A DNA stretch of 20,032 nucleotides, from the NCBI GenBank assembly GCA_964563155.1, contig CAZLVL010000025.1, positions 1 through 20,032 of the forward strand. Direction: 5' to 3'. Positions 13,495 to 20,032 of the stretch are shown here, piece by piece (the first letter of the stretch is position 1; the number at the start of each line of letters is the position of its first letter). A program made the translations under genes and the position numbers. Origin of the DNA: DUPQ01 sp964563155. GTDB lineage: Bacteria; Bacillota; Clostridia; DUPQ01. Below the pieces are notes generated by a model. The model had not been told where the DNA came from, ran no database searches, and saw only the letters and a program-made list of their open reading frames with translations.

Positions 13495-14425
13495 TAATGG
13501 CCAGTGTATCTTTGTAAGTGACATTATTTCAAGATACTCTTTAGATCAAATTTATACGCCTGAAAATATAAATGAAAAAATTATAAGTTTGGTAGAAGTC
13601 TATAGGCCAGGTTTGCAATTAGCCGGTTACCTAGCTGGTTTTAACCACAATAGGGTTCAACTTTTTGGTCAAGCAGAAATGAACTACCTAGGTGAACTAT
13701 CTAGAATGGATAGACAAAGCCGAATGGATGCCTTTATTCACAAAGATATTCCTTGTATCATTATTGCTCAAAATCTCCCAGTTTATGATGAGATAATTAA
13801 GTCTGCTAGACAAAAAGAAGTACCTGTTCTTAGAACAGAAGAGTCCACATCGGTTTTTATGGCCATGCTCATTAGTTATTTAAACCTAGAGATGGCTGAA
13901 AGGATATCCATTCATGGAGAGCTTTTAGAGCTTTATGGAGTGGGTATACTAATAACTGGAAGTAGTGGAGTTGGTAAGTCTGAGACAGCCCTAGAGCTGG
14001 TTAAAAGAGGTCATAGATTAATAGCAGATGATGTGGTGGAATTGAGAAAGGTAAGTCAAACCACCTTGTTAGGTTCTTCTCCTGAGATTATTAGACACTT
14101 TATGGAACTAAGAGGGGTAGGTATTATTGATGTAAAAAGCCTCTACGGTATTGGGTCTGTAAAGGATATAGATTCAATTGACTTAGTGGTAAACATTGAA
14201 AGATGGGATGAGAGTAAAAAGTATGACCGTCTAGGAGCAGATGAAGCATATATTGAATACTTGGGTATAAAAATACCATATCTCAACATTCCCATAATGC
14301 CAGGAAGAAATATGCCCATACTACTAGAAGTAGCAGCTATGGACTTTAGACAAAAGAAGATGGGCTATAATGCCGCAAAGGAAATGTATGAAAGAGTTAA
14401 CAAAAAATTTCAAAACAATACTTAA
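13469..14425 (+). CDS. hprK: HPr kinase/phosphorylase
   Basis: The 318-residue bifunctional enzyme that phosphorylates HPr on Ser46 (and removes the phosphate) according to energy state, the master switch of carbon catabolite repression in Firmicutes. Walker A is GSSGVGKS at 164-171, preceded by the conserved HGELLELYGVGILITG (149-164); RGHRLIADDVVEL lies at 180-192, and the family signature MELRGVGIIDVKSLYG at 212-227. Length is standard. The start ATG lies inside the phosphatase gene with GGGAG seven bases upstream; the end overlaps murB by 38 bases with murB's likely start. The hprK-murB-rapZ-whiA order is a known clostridial arrangement. Confidence 0.97.
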   Translation: MESLKKKCDNGQCIFVSDIISRYSLDQIYTPENINEKIISLVEVYRPGLQLAGYLAGFNHNRVQLFGQAEMNYLGELSRMDRQSRMDAFIHKDIPCIIIAQNLPVYDEIIKSARQKEVPVLRTEESTSVFMAMLISYLNLEMAERISIHGELLELYGVGILITGSSGVGKSETALELVKRGHRLIADDVVELRKVSQTTLLGSSPEIIRHFMELRGVGIIDVKSLYGIGSVKDIDSIDLVVNIERWDESKKYDRLGADEAYIEYLGIKIPYLNIPIMPGRNMPILLEVAAMDFRQKKMGYNAAKEMYERVNKKFQNNT

Positions 14426-15296
14426 AGATTTTAGTTTTGTAGAATTTGATAAAGAAATGAAGCACTACACCTCATATAACACAGGAGGTAGGGTAGACAT
14501 TTTAGCTAAACCCAATAACGTAGACCAGTTGGTAAGCATCCTTAAGACTTTAAGAGAAAACAAGATACCTACCACCATTTTAGGGGCTTGTACCAATGTG
14601 CTTGTGGGAGATAAGGGGATTAGAGGAGCTGTGGTCCTCACTAGTGGCCTTATAGAAACTAGGGCTGATAAGGACCTAGTGATATGTCAAGCTGGGGTCT
14701 CCATGGCTAAGTTTGCAGCCTATGCCCATAGCTTAGGCCTAGGAGGGACAGAGGCGGTCTCTGGTATACCTGGTTCTGTAGGTGGAGCTGTATATATGAA
14801 TGCTGGCTCTTATGGGGTTCAAGTAAATGATATTTTAGAGTATTCCCTTTATTTAGACGACCAATTAAATGTGGTAAGGTTAGAAAAAGATCACCATCAA
14901 TTTGGATTTAGAAAATCCTTTTACACAGATAAAAACTATATTATCCTAGAAGCTGGATTTTTATTAAAGCCTAGGGATAAGGACTTAATAAAAGAAGATA
15001 TGAAGATTTTTGCTGCTAAAAGAAAGGCTTCCCAGCCTTTAGAGTATTCTTCTTGTGGTTCTGTCTTTAAAAGACCTCCAGGAAATTATGCGGGAAAACT
15101 TATTGAAGATGCAGGTCTTAAGGGCTACAAGGTAGGAGGAGCTATGGTATCACCCAAGCACGCTGGCTTCATAGTTAATACAGGAGATGCCTTGACCCAA
15201 GATATAATTGAGATAATAGATTTTGTAAGAGATACTGTGTATAATAAATATAATATAGATCTTGAGCTAGAGGTCAGAATAATCGGAGAAAGATAG
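14388..15296 (+). CDS. murB: UDP-N-acetylenolpyruvoylglucosamine reductase
   Basis: The 302-residue FAD enzyme that reduces UDP-GlcNAc-enolpyruvate to UDP-MurNAc with NADPH in peptidoglycan synthesis. Visible family blocks: TSYNTGG near 28-34, GIPGSVGGAVYMNAGSYG near 127-144, the FRKSF segment with Arg175, the catalytic Ser225 in CGSVFKRP and Glu295 in LELEVRIIGE. It is the shorter type II form. The FAD-binding turn reads LGACTN (65-70) where LGGGSN is usual, a noticeable but probably tolerated variation. I chose ATG 14388, five bases after AAAGGA, over ATG 14370 (six residues longer), which has a poorer site. The TAG overlaps the GTG of rapZ by one base. Confidence 0.96.
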   Translation: MKELTKNFKTILKDFSFVEFDKEMKHYTSYNTGGRVDILAKPNNVDQLVSILKTLRENKIPTTILGACTNVLVGDKGIRGAVVLTSGLIETRADKDLVICQAGVSMAKFAAYAHSLGLGGTEAVSGIPGSVGGAVYMNAGSYGVQVNDILEYSLYLDDQLNVVRLEKDHHQFGFRKSFYTDKNYIILEAGFLLKPRDKDLIKEDMKIFAAKRKASQPLEYSSCGSVFKRPPGNYAGKLIEDAGLKGYKVGGAMVSPKHAGFIVNTGDALTQDIIEIIDFVRDTVYNKYNIDLELEVRIIGER

Positions 15297-16180
15297 TGGA
15301 ACTATACATCATAACCGGCATGAGCGGGGCAGGAAAAACATATGCACTAAGAACCATGGAAGATTTAGGCTATTATTGTATTGATAATATTCCTCCTTCT
15401 TTTATACCCCAATTTGTAAAAATGATTGTAGAGCATAAGAATATTGAAAAATGTGCTCTGGTTGCTGATGTAAGAGGGGGAGAACCCCTAGGTAATATCT
15501 TGTCTGCTTTAGAGGAGTTGGATTCTAAAGGATATCGCTACACCATGATATATTTAGTAGCCTCAGATTCCATGCTCATAAAGCGCTACAGGGAGACAAG
15601 AAGACAACACCCTATGGAAAATGAGTCTATTAATACCTGGCAGGCCATACAAAAAGAAAGAGAAGACTTTCATGCCATAAGTAAAAGAGCAGACTTTGTT
15701 ATTGATACCTCCCAACTTTTGACCAAGGAGTTTAAGAAGGAATTAGCCTCTATTGTCCTAGGAGGTCCCTTAAAGGAATCCCTTGTCATAACTTTGGTAT
15801 CTTTTGGAGTTAAGTATGGAAATCCTGTGGATACAGACTTAATGTTTGACCTTAGATTTACTCCCAACCCCTACTATATCGAAGGCATGAGAGAATTGAC
15901 CGGAAAAGATGATAAGGTTAAAGACTATGTCCTAGGTCAAGAAGCCACAAAAGAATTTATAAAGCAAATGACAAACATGGTAGAGTTTCTAATACCCCTA
16001 TATATTAAAGAAGGAAAAACTTCTTTGGTTATAGGTCTTGGCTGTACTGGTGGAATGCACCGCTCAGTAGCAATAGCTGATGAGTTTGCCAGAATATTGG
16101 AACAAAATAATCATAGAGTAAATGTACAGCACAGAGATATTGAAAAAGACACTATTATCAAAGAGTACGGAAAGAAATAA
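15296..16180 (+). CDS. rapZ: RapZ/YvcJ-family nucleotide-binding protein
   Basis: A 294-residue P-loop protein of the RapZ (YvcJ) family. The N-terminal domain has Walker A GMSGAGKT at 8-15, DNIPPSF at 30-36, DVRGG at 58-62 and RYRETRRQHP at 97-106. The C-terminal domain keeps SFGVKYGNP (169-177), DLRFTPNPYY (185-194) and the signature GCTGGMHRS (249-257). In E. coli RapZ controls glucosamine-6-phosphate synthase through small RNAs; in Firmicutes YvcJ hydrolyses GTP/ATP and its role is less clear. The GTG start overlaps the murB stop (TAGTG) and the TAA overlaps the whiA ATG (TAATG), so translation is tightly coupled. yvcK, usually between rapZ and whiA, is absent. Confidence 0.95.
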   Translation: MELYIITGMSGAGKTYALRTMEDLGYYCIDNIPPSFIPQFVKMIVEHKNIEKCALVADVRGGEPLGNILSALEELDSKGYRYTMIYLVASDSMLIKRYRETRRQHPMENESINTWQAIQKEREDFHAISKRADFVIDTSQLLTKEFKKELASIVLGGPLKESLVITLVSFGVKYGNPVDTDLMFDLRFTPNPYYIEGMRELTGKDDKVKDYVLGQEATKEFIKQMTNMVEFLIPLYIKEGKTSLVIGLGCTGGMHRSVAIADEFARILEQNNHRVNVQHRDIEKDTIIKEYGKK

Positions 16181-17133
16181 TGTCCTATACGGCTGATGTA
16201 AAAAAAGAACTCTCTTATAGAAAAAGTGAAGAGGACTGTTGTAAAAGGGCTACCCTAAGCGGGGCCTTAAGATTAGCAGGCCAATTTTCTGTAAATGAAG
16301 AAGGCAACTACAAGTTGTCCTTGTATACCCAAAACAATACAGAGGCCCGCTGGCTCATGTTTAAATTAAATGAGCTCTATTCATTACAATCAAGCATAAG
16401 CATTGAAAAAAATAGGTTTAATAATAAATCTACATATCTACTAACAACAGAGGCCACCTATGGGTCTACATTAGCTTTTTCTGATTTAGGTTTTATGGAA
16501 GCAGATGAAAACAAGAGGGGGATTTTTTCTGGTATATCCGAATGGGAAAACACAGACCACTGTCGCTACTGCTACTATAGAGGGGCCTTTATGTCTTCTG
16601 GTAATGTGAAAAATCCTGAAAAAGGCTATAGATTGGAAATAGGGTCGGTTAATCAAATAGAATTAGATAGACTATATGCTCTTTTGAAAAAAGAAGAACT
16701 TTTAAAGATAAGAAAAACCAAAAGAAGGGACCTTCCCTACATCTACCTAAATAGTTCTGAAGAGGTAGCCACCTTTTTAAATATGATAGGCTCCCATAAG
16801 GTGCTAATGGATTTTGAAAACACTAGAATAGAAAAAAGTCTTAGAAATGATACTAACAGAATGCTAAATTGTGATGAATATAACTCCAACAGGTCTGTAG
16901 AAACCAAGATAAGACAGATTAAGGCTATTGAATATATAGATAAAACCAAGGGCCTTAATATTTTAAATGATAAGTTAAAAGAGGTTGCTCTTTTAAGATT
17001 AAATAGGGACATAACCGAGTACAATGAAATTCTTGAAAGTATGAAGGTTAAGGTCTCTAAGTCCACAGTTCAAAAAAGATTGGCAAAGATTGAAGAAATT
17101 GCAAGAGAGTTAGGCTATATAGAAGAAGAATAG
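16180..17133 (+). CDS. whiA: WhiA-family DNA-binding protein
   Basis: A 317-residue WhiA protein: a LAGLIDADG-type N-terminal fold without nuclease residues plus a C-terminal helix-turn-helix. The family block CRYCYYRGAFMSSGNVKNP begins at 128, NCDEYNSNRS at 230-239 matches the interdomain segment, and the DNA-binding helix VSKSTVQKRLAKIEEIARELG is at 292-312. WhiA controls sporulation genes in Streptomyces and affects cell division and chromosome segregation in Bacillus. Length is normal. The ATG overlaps the rapZ stop by one base. Confidence 0.96.
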   Translation: MSYTADVKKELSYRKSEEDCCKRATLSGALRLAGQFSVNEEGNYKLSLYTQNNTEARWLMFKLNELYSLQSSISIEKNRFNNKSTYLLTTEATYGSTLAFSDLGFMEADENKRGIFSGISEWENTDHCRYCYYRGAFMSSGNVKNPEKGYRLEIGSVNQIELDRLYALLKKEELLKIRKTKRRDLPYIYLNSSEEVATFLNMIGSHKVLMDFENTRIEKSLRNDTNRMLNCDEYNSNRSVETKIRQIKAIEYIDKTKGLNILNDKLKEVALLRLNRDITEYNEILESMKVKVSKSTVQKRLAKIEEIARELGYIEEE

Positions 17134-17161
17134 AAAGCAAGAAATAAAAGAAGGAGTCGCT

Positions 17162-17722
17162 GTGGAAAAAGATTCTTGGGATATTTTAGAAAAAGAGTGC
17201 ATTTCGTGTCAAAAGTGTGTCTTTGGAACAAATAGGAAAAATGTGGTTATGGGTAGAGGCAACATAAATGCTCCTATCCTATTCATTGGTGAAGCTCCTG
17301 GAGAGACAGAGGATGAACAGGGCAGGGCCTTTGTAGGAAAGGCTGGCCAGCTTCTTTCTATGGCTTTAACCGCCATGGGTATGGAAGAAGAACACTACTA
17401 CCTATGTAATGTCATAAAATGTAGGCCCCAGAATAATAGGACTCCTAATATGGATGAGATAGAGACTTGTCTTCCATATTTACTTAGACAAATTAAGTTG
17501 GTAAATCCCAAGGTAATTGTACTAATGGGCAATGTGGCCATTATGGGTATCTTAGACAAGAATGCATCTGTATCTAGACAAAGAGGGACCTGGTATGACT
17601 ATGAGGGAATTCCTACTATGGTAACCTATCATCCAGCAGCCCTTTTACGAGATGACAATAAAAAGATTGATATGTGGGTGGATATAAAAAAGGCATGGAA
17701 GAAAGTAAAAGAAGAGAAATAG
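17162..17722 (+). CDS. family 4 uracil-DNA glycosylase, Fe-S type
   Basis: A 186-residue DNA-repair enzyme that removes uracil from DNA. It has the four Fe-S ligands of family 4 at the expected spacing: Cys13, Cys16, Cys87 (NVIKCRPQNNRTP) and Cys103. Motif A is GEAPG (43-47) followed by GRAFVGKAGQLL, and the uracil-recognition end motif is HPAALLR near 157. Length is normal. The GTG start follows AAGGAG (17151-17156) by five bases; the gene is 28 bases after whiA and overlaps the next, related gene. Likely a single-purpose housekeeping repair enzyme in an anaerobe. Confidence 0.95.
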   Translation: MEKDSWDILEKECISCQKCVFGTNRKNVVMGRGNINAPILFIGEAPGETEDEQGRAFVGKAGQLLSMALTAMGMEEEHYYLCNVIKCRPQNNRTPNMDEIETCLPYLLRQIKLVNPKVIVLMGNVAIMGILDKNASVSRQRGTWYDYEGIPTMVTYHPAALLRDDNKKIDMWVDIKKAWKKVKEEK

Positions 17723-18294
17723 ACCAACTACTTGACCAATATGAAGAGGAATTTGAAAAAAGCCAGAAGGATTACCAATGGCTTTTTGTTAGACCAGATG
17801 GAAAAATGCAAAAAGGACTTATGCTCATAGGAGAAGCCCCTGGCAAAAATGAAGTGCTAGAAGGTAAACCCTTTGTGGGGGCAGCGGGAGAAAAGCTAAA
17901 GGACTTTTTAAAAATTCTAGACCTAAAAAGAGATGACATCTATATTACCAACATTATTAAGTATAGATTGTATAGAATAAATGAAAAGACAAATAATATG
18001 GTAAATAGACCAGCAAGAAAAGATGAAATAGAAAGCTCTGCCATATACTTAAAAAAAGAAATTGAAATATTAGAACCTAAAGTCATAGTAACCCTAGGAA
18101 ATGTAGCCCTAAAGGGCATTTTAGATAATCATAGTGTTAGTATTGGAGATTATCATGGAAAGAGATGGGATTATAACAAAAGTATTCTTTTTCCCCTTTA
18201 TCATCCAGCTAGCCTTATCTACAATCAAAAGCTCATAGATGAATATAATAAGGATGTATTAAAATTAAAGGAGCTTCTAGTATCTTTAAGATAA
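17695..18294 (+). CDS. cysteine-free uracil-DNA glycosylase-like paralogue
   Basis: A 199-residue protein of the same superfamily as its upstream neighbour: GEAPGKNEVLEGKPFVGAAG with later EPKVIVTLGNVALKGIL and HPASLIYN align block by block with the first copy. It contains no cysteine at all: the two N-terminal ligands are missing, and the third and fourth positions carry Tyr (IIKYR) and Ser (EIESSAIYL). It therefore cannot bind the 4Fe-4S cluster. An acidic, coiled N-terminal segment (EIDQLLDQYEEEFEKS) replaces the CxxC region. I prefer ATG 17695 (28-base overlap with the upstream gene) over GTG 17674. It may be an active glycosylase with altered substrate, or a partner of the Fe-S enzyme. 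Its end overlaps the convergent gene by 9 bases. Confidence 0.82.
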   Translation: MEESKRREIDQLLDQYEEEFEKSQKDYQWLFVRPDGKMQKGLMLIGEAPGKNEVLEGKPFVGAAGEKLKDFLKILDLKRDDIYITNIIKYRLYRINEKTNNMVNRPARKDEIESSAIYLKKEIEILEPKVIVTLGNVALKGILDNHSVSIGDYHGKRWDYNKSILFPLYHPASLIYNQKLIDEYNKDVLKLKELLVSLR

Positions 18295-19692
18295 TACTAA
18301 GCCCTCGTACTTATCATGAGATAGATGTGAAATCAAAGAATCTATATGTAAAAGGAAAGTCTCATCACTTTCTCTTTTTTTAACTTCTACTTTTCCATCC
18401 TTAGCATCTCTTCCAACAATTATTCTGTAAGGTATACCTAAAAGGTCCCCATCATAAAACTTGGCTCCAATCCGGATATTTCTGTCATCCAGTAAAACCT
18501 TGTAAGATTTTTCATAAAACAATTCATGTATCTTTTTAGATAAGTCCGAAATTACTGGATTATCCCCTATTACAGGTAAAATTAATATTTCAAAAGGATA
18601 AACATATTCAGGCCAAAACATCTCATCATTTATAAGGTTTGCTTCAATTAGAGAAAAGATTAATAGAATTAGATAAATATAAGCTTTGTTCTCTGCCACC
18701 TTAGCTATTTCTTCTCCTTCAAATACTCTTAGCCTACTATTACATACTGGACATAGGTGGTTTTTAGATAATCTAATTAAGTCATAAAAGCCTAAATGGG
18801 TAAAATCATCTAAATTAACTCCCATAAGATGGTAATCAGTCTTATTGCCACCAGCAATAAAATCCACCATATCTCGCAACTCTAAGTCACAGTAAATGGG
18901 GCACTTTAAACCTACAGGGGAGGCAAAGCCTACAGCTGCCCCTGTTAATTCTTCTACCTTTTCAGAAGAAGCAAAGTCTAGGTCTTTTAAGCCTAAAAGC
19001 TTTTTTACCTTTTCCATTGAAAGGTCTCTATCACCTCTAATTACTATAGCAAAAACTTTTCCATCTCCTTCTAATAATAGGGTCTTGGCTAAATCACTTG
19101 GTTTGCATGAAAGCATGGAACACAATTGGTCTACAGTCTTGGCATTAGGGGTATGGATTAGTTTCATATTAGACTCATTAGAGGGTAGGGTTGATTTACT
19201 TTTCTTAATGTCAAAAATCATATCTATTTTATTTATATCATCCCCAATAGGTAAAATCTCTACTCTTCCACCATAAGAGCACTTAGTGCAGGTTGCTATC
19301 ATTTCTTTAGAGTTCTTAGAAGGAACATAATAGTAAACATCTTTAGATGACCAAGTATCCTTTACAAAATCTTTATCCTTAGAAATATTTAGATGATTAA
19401 AGAAGCTATCTAAAAGCTTTATTGAGTCTTCCTTTTTAGTAGCTATTTCAATAATCTCAGCCTTAACTTTATTATCCCCAGCTATATATACATCATGATC
19501 ATTTAAAGATGGATATGATTGTAATAGAGATACCAAATTATCCCTTAATATTAAACCCATCTCCAAAAGCTCAAAGCTTCTAGAAGATACCAATCTTCCA
19601 ATATTGGTCTTAGCTATATACTTAGCTGTAGGGCTTGTAGCCATTTTAGGTATATCTTTACTTGTGTAGGTCTTTAGTTGAGATACTTTCAT
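18286..19692 (-). CDS. ProRS-like protein lacking the catalytic core
   Basis: A 468-residue protein clearly related to bacterial prolyl-tRNA synthetase (normally about 570). The first ~60 residues (MKVSQLKTYT..., SFELLEMGLILRDN) align with the ProRS N-terminus. The editing (INS/YbaK) domain at about 178-297 is well kept: TPNAKTVDQL, Lys203 in AKTLL, VIRGDRDLS, GFASPVGL. Paired CxxC motifs (135-138 and 314-317) flank it. The C-terminal anticodon-binding domain is also kept (LLDDRNIRIGAKFYDGDLLGIPYRIIVG, 400-427). Missing are motif 2 (FRDE...RFG...REF) and motif 3 (GCYGIGVSR), replaced by a short hydrophobic stretch near 338-350. Aminoacylation is thus unlikely; trans-editing of mischarged tRNAPro or a regulatory role is inferred. 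GGAG is five bases before the ATG. A true proS should exist elsewhere. Confidence 0.85.
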   Translation of the reverse strand: MKVSQLKTYTSKDIPKMATSPTAKYIAKTNIGRLVSSRSFELLEMGLILRDNLVSLLQSYPSLNDHDVYIAGDNKVKAEIIEIATKKEDSIKLLDSFFNHLNISKDKDFVKDTWSSKDVYYYVPSKNSKEMIATCTKCSYGGRVEILPIGDDINKIDMIFDIKKSKSTLPSNESNMKLIHTPNAKTVDQLCSMLSCKPSDLAKTLLLEGDGKVFAIVIRGDRDLSMEKVKKLLGLKDLDFASSEKVEELTGAAVGFASPVGLKCPIYCDLELRDMVDFIAGGNKTDYHLMGVNLDDFTHLGFYDLIRLSKNHLCPVCNSRLRVFEGEEIAKVAENKAYIYLILLIFSLIEANLINDEMFWPEYVYPFEILILPVIGDNPVISDLSKKIHELFYEKSYKVLLDDRNIRIGAKFYDGDLLGIPYRIIVGRDAKDGKVEVKKRESDETFLLHIDSLISHLSHDKYEGLVLS

Positions 19693-19776
19693 AATAACTC
19701 CAAAAATATATTTAATAAGAGTCTAGCCTTGGTCAAAAAAACATATTAGTTTATGTGTAAATAATCCTTGCCTTAA

Positions 19777-19805
19777 ATTATATAGCATAAAGAAAGATTT
19801 AAGAA
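19777..19805 (-). promoter_or_regulatory. putative promoter of the ProRS-like gene
   Basis: On the minus strand TTCTTA (19805-19800) and TATAAT (19782-19777) are 17 bases apart; the -10 is perfect, the -35 weak. The leader of about 75 bases is too short for a T-box riboswitch, which synthetase genes of Firmicutes often carry. Confidence 0.5.
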
Positions 19806-19982
19806 CTTTTCTTCTTACATATTTAAGATAATCTTTTATCTTTTTTAATAGACATATGCATATTGACATTAACTGTATTAAATTTAGGCTTTTTCCCATA
19901 TTAAGGCCTAAAAAGGTCCCACTTTTACTGGTTTTAGGGGTCTTTTAAATTAAAAAAACTTTTTTTCAAATTTAGTGTTTTT
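19806..19982. other. AT-rich flank without recognised gene
   Basis: No coding sequence, tRNA or known RNA was seen between the ProRS-like promoter and the terminal repeat. Inverted repeats present are TTTAGGC (19883-19889)/GCCTAAA (19906-19912) and the terminator-like structure at 19911-19946. Confidence 0.5.
19911..19946 (+). terminator. possible plus-strand terminator behind the antisense region
   Basis: AAAAGGTCCC (19911-19920) can pair with GGGGTCTTTT (19937-19946), 10 bp with two G-U wobbles, ending in Ts. On the minus strand the wobbles become mismatches, so the structure favours plus-strand transcripts. No plus-strand gene precedes it closely; readthrough from the glycosylase operon is the only visible candidate. 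Confidence 0.3.
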
Positions 19983-20032
19983 TTTTGAGTTTCCGCAAAA
20001 CGCAATAATCATGTAGAAAAATACATTATGCT
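19983..20032 (-). repeat. 50-bp terminal inverted repeat, right copy
   Basis: Exact reverse complement of 6-55. It runs to the final base of the window, so its outer limit is not visible. It lies about 180 bases upstream of the ProRS-like promoter, in the same relative orientation as the left copy has to the redox operon. Confidence 0.95.

Noticed and set aside
18896..19276. 126-codon plus-strand frame inside the ProRS-like gene
   Set aside because: Lies over the conserved editing domain in antisense; no start signal.
19905..19926. Minus-strand TGGGACC resembling the T-box core TGGNACC upstream of the ProRS-like gene
   Set aside because: It lies upstream of the likely promoter, far from the start codon, with no specifier loop, antiterminator partner or terminator between it and the gene.
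1..20032. Transposon bounded by the terminal inverted repeats
   Set aside because: No transposase or integrase is present and the enclosed genes are mostly core housekeeping genes.

Overview
This is a low-GC window, with mostly AT-rich intergenic DNA, strong AGGAGG-type ribosome binding sites, several GTG starts and many extended -10 promoters. The protein set (a CIRCE-controlled groESL, an hprK-murB-rapZ-whiA cluster, tandem family-4 uracil-DNA glycosylases, a split AhpF-like pair, a DsrE-like protein) suggests an anaerobic Firmicute of the Clostridia/Tissierellia type. The genus cannot be named from sequence alone. Both ends carry one perfect 50-bp sequence in inverted orientation (6-55 and 19983-20032), which makes the window look like a complete assembly contig bounded by copies of a dispersed repeat.

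Layout. 273-1921: a two-gene redox operon (AhpF-like flavoprotein reductase plus a double-thioredoxin-fold disulfide protein), closed by a good terminator. 2191-4426: a two-gene operon of a RecB-like nuclease/SF1 helicase (DUF2075, Schlafen-group-3 type) overlapping a MazG/dCTPase-like pyrophosphohydrolase. It sits behind a leader hairpin and is the best candidate here for a little-described system, possibly anti-phage. 4567-4989: an OsmC-family protein behind a perfect palindrome. 5108-5621 (minus): YbjQ-family protein and a small membrane protein. 5742-6841: a SAM methyltransferase and a DsrE-like protein. 7075-8697: pyrG. 8862-10792: groES-groEL under a perfect CIRCE operator. 11030-12400: a GH28-like beta-helix protein. 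12431-18294: a tightly packed run of lipoprotein, inositol-phosphatase-like protein, hprK, murB, rapZ, whiA and two uracil-DNA glycosylase-type proteins. 18286-19692 (minus): a shortened prolyl-tRNA-synthetase-like protein.

The strongest oddities are in genes that look ordinary. The CTP synthase has lost both the nucleophilic Cys and the catalytic His of its glutaminase triad (Ser384, Gln510) in an otherwise well-conserved protein, which predicts an ammonia-only enzyme. The ProRS-like protein keeps the editing (YbaK/INS) and anticodon-binding domains but lacks recognisable class II motifs 2 and 3, so it looks like a dedicated editing or regulatory paralogue. The second glycosylase is cysteine-free and cannot hold the Fe-S cluster of its neighbour. 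yvcK/glmR is absent from its usual place between rapZ and whiA.

No tRNA, rRNA, CRISPR array, transposase or integrase was seen.
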